Under the pieces are notes generated by a model that saw only the letters and a program-made list of their open reading frames with translations, did no database searches and was not told the DNA's origin. A DNA stretch of 24,486 bases from Parcubacteria group bacterium (GTDB taxonomy: Bacteria; Patescibacteria; ABY1; Buchananbacterales; UBA6539): contig NYZP01000018.1 of assembly GCA_002687175.1 (NCBI GenBank), positions 1 through 24,486 of the forward strand, written 5' to 3'. Within the stretch, counting starts at the first letter, position 1. The number at the start of each line of letters is the position of its first letter. Of the stretch, positions 21,690 through 24,486 are shown in pieces. The translations under genes were made by a program, and so were the position numbers.

Positions 21690-21718
21690 AAGTTAACTAA
21701 TTTTTAAAAAACTGTCAA
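21690..21718 (-). promoter_or_regulatory. Putative promoter of the CDP-alcohol transferase gene
   Basis: On the minus strand TTGACA (21718-21713), 17 nt, TAACTT (21695-21690). The -35 starts directly after the T-run of the upstream terminator. A TATAAA further down is a possible alternative -10. Confidence 0.6.
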
Positions 21719-21750
21719 TAAAAAAAGTCCGTCAATACAGCAGACGAACT
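21719..21750 (-). terminator. Intrinsic terminator of the lipoprotein gene
   Basis: AGTTCGTC pairs with GACGGACT (one T-G), loop of nine, then TTTTTTTA on the minus strand, running straight into TTGACA. Confidence 0.85.
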
Positions 21751-21780
21751 AAGCTAATTCCCCATCAACGACAGGAAAAA

Positions 21781-22266
21781 TTATGTTATACCAGCGAAAA
21801 GGGCAATTAACTTGATGCGCTTCATAGCGTACTCTTCGCCTTCTCCTCCGCTCAGCTTATTAGTATAAAATTCGTCGACCGCGACACGGATTTGTTCCAT
21901 TTCTCTTTCGGTAAAACCATAGTAAGGTTGATACTCTTGCAACCTTTTTTTTGTAAAATCCCAGACCAAGGGATCCTTGATAAAAGCAAGCATTGCTTTT
22001 TGACATGGTCCAATTTCACCATCAATAACGGATTCGCTGGCCAAGGCCAGTTTTATTTCGTCTTGATGACTGTTCACTAATGCTTTGACAACTACCCGCT
22101 GGTCCTGGGCACCCAATAAAGCATTAATTAAACGAACCTCGATGTCCTGGACGACCTGCGCGGCCGTAACTTTAGGAAACACCGATACCCCGTTGCCAAC
22201 AGTGTTGCAACCGAATACCATTGGCAAAATCAGCACCATAACCTGAAAAGCAGCCATTTTTTTCAT
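21781..22266 (-). CDS. Putative lipoprotein, accessory island
   Basis: A 161-aa exported protein. The signal peptide has Lys2-Lys3, a hydrophobic core AAFQVMVLILPMVF and a lipobox VFGC, so Cys20 would be lipidated after signal peptidase II cleavage. Phe at the -2 position is unusual. The mature part is helical and charged, with segments VVQDIEVRLINALLG, KKRLQEYQPYYGFTEREMEQIRVAVDEFY and KRIKLIALFAGIT. No enzymatic motif. Start supported by AGGAGG (22278-22273) 6 nt upstream. Own promoter inside the end of murF and own terminator. Function unknown. Confidence 0.75.
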   Translation of the reverse strand: MKKMAAFQVMVLILPMVFGCNTVGNGVSVFPKVTAAQVVQDIEVRLINALLGAQDQRVVVKALVNSHQDEIKLALASESVIDGEIGPCQKAMLAFIKDPLVWDFTKKRLQEYQPYYGFTEREMEQIRVAVDEFYTNKLSGGEGEEYAMKRIKLIALFAGIT

Positions 22267-22334
22267 GTCACTCCTCCTGACTGATACTTTACTTACACCT
22301 CACCAATGACTCGCTACATTAAAGCTCTATCTAT

Positions 22335-22363
22335 ATTTTAAAAAATAAACGCTAATTTGTCCA
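22335..22363 (-). promoter_or_regulatory. Putative promoter of the lipoprotein gene
   Basis: On the minus strand TGGACA (22363-22358), 17 nt, TAAAAT (22340-22335). The -35 is formed by the last sense codons of murF. Confidence 0.55.
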
Positions 22364-23644
22364 TGATTTATCTTGACGGACAAGTAAATCTTTAGCTTTT
22401 AATGGTTCGGCCATTAGTTCCTTGACGATATGTTCCATTCGGACACTCTGGGAACCTTTAACTAAGATTAAATCACCTTCAGCAATTCTTTTTTGTAAAA
22501 ATTTTCCAGCCTCTGTGCTATTTTTAAAATTAAAGCATTTATCCTTTGACATTTTTTTAGCCACTGCCCCTTTTACTGTATCACGTGACATTTCACCAAC
22601 GGTTATTAAGTAATCAATTTTATTAGTTGCAGCTTCTTCACCAATTTTAATATGTGATTTTTCACTACTGCGTCCTAGCTCGAGCATGTCACCTAAGACC
22701 GCGTACTTCTTATTTTTTTTACTTATTTTAACAGCTGATAATTGTTTCAAAGCTTGTTCAGCGGCCAAAGGAGATGAATTATAGCTGTCATCAATAATAG
22801 TGGTATTTTTAATCCCCGGAATAACATTCATTCTACCTTTAGGTGGTGTAAATTTTTTTAAACTATCAACAACTGTATAAGCATCCAAATTATAAATAGA
22901 CCCTACGGCGATGGCTGCTAAAATTGAGGAGATTAAATGTTGACCGAAAATCTTAGGCAATAAAACTGGCATAACAGTATCATTAACTTTCAACTTAAAA
23001 CTCAGTCCCTTAATATCATTGACATCTCCCCCACTATCTATTTTAGTTGCATTAACGTCAGCCTTTTGATTAAGACCAAAGAAAATAATTTTTGCTTTTG
23101 TCTGGTTACTCATTTGATGAACAAGTTTATCGTCATAATTTAAAACTGCCTGACCAGTTTTCGACAAAGCCTTTATCAGCTCCCCTTTCTCTTTGGCTAC
23201 GGTATTAATATTTTCAAAAAATTCTAAATGGGCTGCCGCGACAGCGGTGACAACACCAACTCGCAAAGGAACAAAATCCACTAAATACTTTATATCACCA
23301 GGATGATCAGCTCCCATTTCTAAGACTAAAATATGAGGATAATTTTTACTTTTGAAAATAATTAACCAACTAGCTTTTAAAAAAACCATTAACCACCTGA
23401 AAGGTGATCGTCTACCAGACTCTACTCCAATAATTGAAAGTGGTATGCCAATTTCATTATTATAGTTTTTTAAGTTTTTCCTAACTTTATAAGTTGAAGC
23501 TAAGACTGTATAAATCGCCTCTTTAGTGGTAGTTTTGCCAACACTACCAGTAATTGCTATGACTTCTGGGTTGTAGCGTGCTAAAATAGCTTTGGCAAAA
23601 AACCTAAGCTTTTTTTCTAAAATTATTTTTAGGAGAGATTTCAT
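22352..23644 (-). CDS. murF: UDP-N-acetylmuramoyl-tripeptide--D-alanyl-D-alanine ligase
   Basis: Mur ligase (430 aa) adding D-Ala-D-Ala to the muramoyl tripeptide, the last cytoplasmic step of the pentapeptide. ATP loop AITGSVGKTTTKEAI (about 30-44), NNEIGIPLS (about 63-71), LEMGADHPGDI (about 107-117), a central domain with GQHLISSILAAIAVG, DDSYNSSPLAAEQAL (about 284-298) and LGDMLELG, and the C-terminal LVKGSQSVRMEHIV. The short N-terminus lacks most of the UDP-sugar-binding Rossmann domain of E. coli MurF (452 aa). It follows the transpeptidase gene, as in dcw clusters. No SD at the ATG. Confidence 0.94.
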   Translation of the reverse strand: MKSLLKIILEKKLRFFAKAILARYNPEVIAITGSVGKTTTKEAIYTVLASTYKVRKNLKNYNNEIGIPLSIIGVESGRRSPFRWLMVFLKASWLIIFKSKNYPHILVLEMGADHPGDIKYLVDFVPLRVGVVTAVAAAHLEFFENINTVAKEKGELIKALSKTGQAVLNYDDKLVHQMSNQTKAKIIFFGLNQKADVNATKIDSGGDVNDIKGLSFKLKVNDTVMPVLLPKIFGQHLISSILAAIAVGSIYNLDAYTVVDSLKKFTPPKGRMNVIPGIKNTTIIDDSYNSSPLAAEQALKQLSAVKISKKNKKYAVLGDMLELGRSSEKSHIKIGEEAATNKIDYLITVGEMSRDTVKGAVAKKMSKDKCFNFKNSTEAGKFLQKRIAEGDLILVKGSQSVRMEHIVKELMAEPLKAKDLLVRQDKSWTN

Positions 23645-23646
23645 AT

Positions 23647-23722
23647 TTTAGGTTTTTAGTTTCTTAGCTTTTTAGAAATTATTTTGTCTCACCCCTAAGA
23701 AGCTAATAAGCTAAGAAACTAG
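23647..23722. repeat. Heptamer-based inverted repeat element, copy C
   Basis: Left arm TAGGTTTTTAGTTTCTTAGC (about 23649-23668) against CCTAAGAAGCTAATAAGCTA and AGAAACTA on the right (about 23694-23722). It fills the transpeptidase-murF gap and holds the transpeptidase stop codon at its edge. Confidence 0.6.
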
Positions 23723-24486
23723 TAGTCAGGTGCAATCTGATAATAGTTTAGCAAGAATTCAGATAATTGACTAAATAATGGTGTCACACTGTCAGAAGAA
23801 AAACGAATTCCCTTAGGATTGTCCAATTTGACCATCATCACATATTTAGGGTTACTGACTGGGCCAAAGCCAATAAAACTGTGGACAGTTCTACTACCAT
23901 AACCACCGCCAGCCGAAGCAACTTGGGCGGTTCCGGTTTTACCACCCAAATAATAACCATCAACCTTACCTTTAATACCATAACCATTCTCCACTACCGA
24001 AATTAACATACCGGTTAGCAGTGACGCCGATTTGGGACTAATAACTTGTCTAACTACTTCCGGTTTAGTTACTTCTGTTTGACCATTGGGTTTAATTATC
24101 TCCGAGACAATATATGGTTTTGGCAATTGACCTCGGTTAGCAATAGCGGCAAATGCCGTTACTAATTGTAGCGGTGTCACCGTGATACCCTGGCCATAAG
24201 AAGCAGTTATACCAAAAATATCACCACGTTTGTCTAGTGAAGAAATATCTCCGGCCGCTTCGGAATCTAGGGTAATACCAGTTCGCTGACCAAAGCCAAA
24301 ATCTTCAACATATTTTTTAAAAGTTTTTTTACCAACTTCTTGTTCAACATAAATTGCACCAGTATTAAGTGATTGTTCTAAAACGTAAGTCATAGTTTGT
24401 TTACCGTGAGAACTTAAATCAGAATTTCTAATAGTATATGGTCCGACCTTAACTTCCCCCTCATCAACGTAGGTTGTTTCCGGCTC
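23719..24486 (-). CDS. ftsI: Penicillin-binding protein transpeptidase, FtsI/PBP2-like (partial, 5' end outside window)
   Basis: C-terminal 255 residues of a class B PBP that cross-links peptidoglycan. The frame is open to the window edge: 31 codons before the first internal Met continue it (reading ..YTIRNSDLSSHGKQTM), so that Met is not the start. Motifs: SxN as S-L-N in EQSLNTGA, GQGITVTPLQLVTAFAAIANRG, and KTG in YYLGGKTGTAQVASAG. The catalytic SxxK and N-terminal anchor would lie outside. The end HSFIGFGPVSNPKYVMMVKLDNPKG is typical of FtsI. Followed by murF, as in division and wall clusters, which favours FtsI over an elongation PBP2. Confidence 0.9.
   Translation of the reverse strand, partial: EPETTYVDEGEVKVGPYTIRNSDLSSHGKQTMTYVLEQSLNTGAIYVEQEVGKKTFKKYVEDFGFGQRTGITLDSEAAGDISSLDKRGDIFGITASYGQGITVTPLQLVTAFAAIANRGQLPKPYIVSEIIKPNGQTEVTKPEVVRQVISPKSASLLTGMLISVVENGYGIKGKVDGYYLGGKTGTAQVASAGGGYGSRTVHSFIGFGPVSNPKYVMMVKLDNPKGIRFSSDSVTPLFSQLSEFLLNYYQIAPDY

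Overview
The window reads as a chromosomal segment of an AT-rich bacterium with a standard genetic code (TGA is used as a stop, for example in the ATGA overlap at 15793-15796). The best guess is a Candidate Phyla Radiation / Patescibacteria lineage. The hints are a short HrcA (233 aa), small housekeeping proteins, CPR-style conserved hypotheticals beside a TraG/VirD4-like ATPase, housekeeping genes without Shine-Dalgarno (SD) sequences, and many small palindromic intergenic elements. This placement is inference; there is no rRNA to confirm it.

Layout. 1-227: a tRNA-Glu-like fragment broken by palindromes, and a REP/MITE-like element. 228-6293: heat-shock genes on the minus strand, hrcA-grpE under a perfect CIRCE operator, then dnaK, a CaCA-type cation exchanger and dnaJ. 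An acyl carrier protein gene sits between grpE and dnaK on the opposite strand. 6319-8752 (plus): rpmE (bL31), prfA (RF1), prmC (the methyltransferase that acts on RF1). 8837-13160 (minus): a charged hypothetical, the membrane-anchored TraG-like ATPase, a membrane-anchored methyltransferase and another hypothetical. 13247-14795 (plus): corA and two tiny genes, each with its own promoter and terminator. 14825-18635 (minus): cysS, a small membrane protein, a UgtP/MGD-type glycosyltransferase and dus. 18640-22350 (minus): an accessory island of six small genes. 22352-24486 (minus): murF and the C-terminal part of an FtsI/PBP2-type transpeptidase cut by the window edge.

Two gene styles are visible. 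Core genes are AT-rich and SD-less, and several appear leaderless (bL31, cysS, the 171-aa gene). The small accessory genes (4588, 14320, 14679 and the 18.6-22.3 kb island) mostly have consensus sigma70 promoters, strong AGGAGG-type SDs, occasional TTG starts, higher-GC codons and a private intrinsic terminator. In the island, a spacer of about 75-90 bp between terminator and next promoter recurs in four copies.

The most striking protein-level observation is a paired change at the DnaJ-DnaK contact. The J-domain HPD is HPH, and the DnaK arginine equivalent to E. coli R167, which contacts that Asp, is Gln. This looks like interface co-evolution in one chaperone pair.
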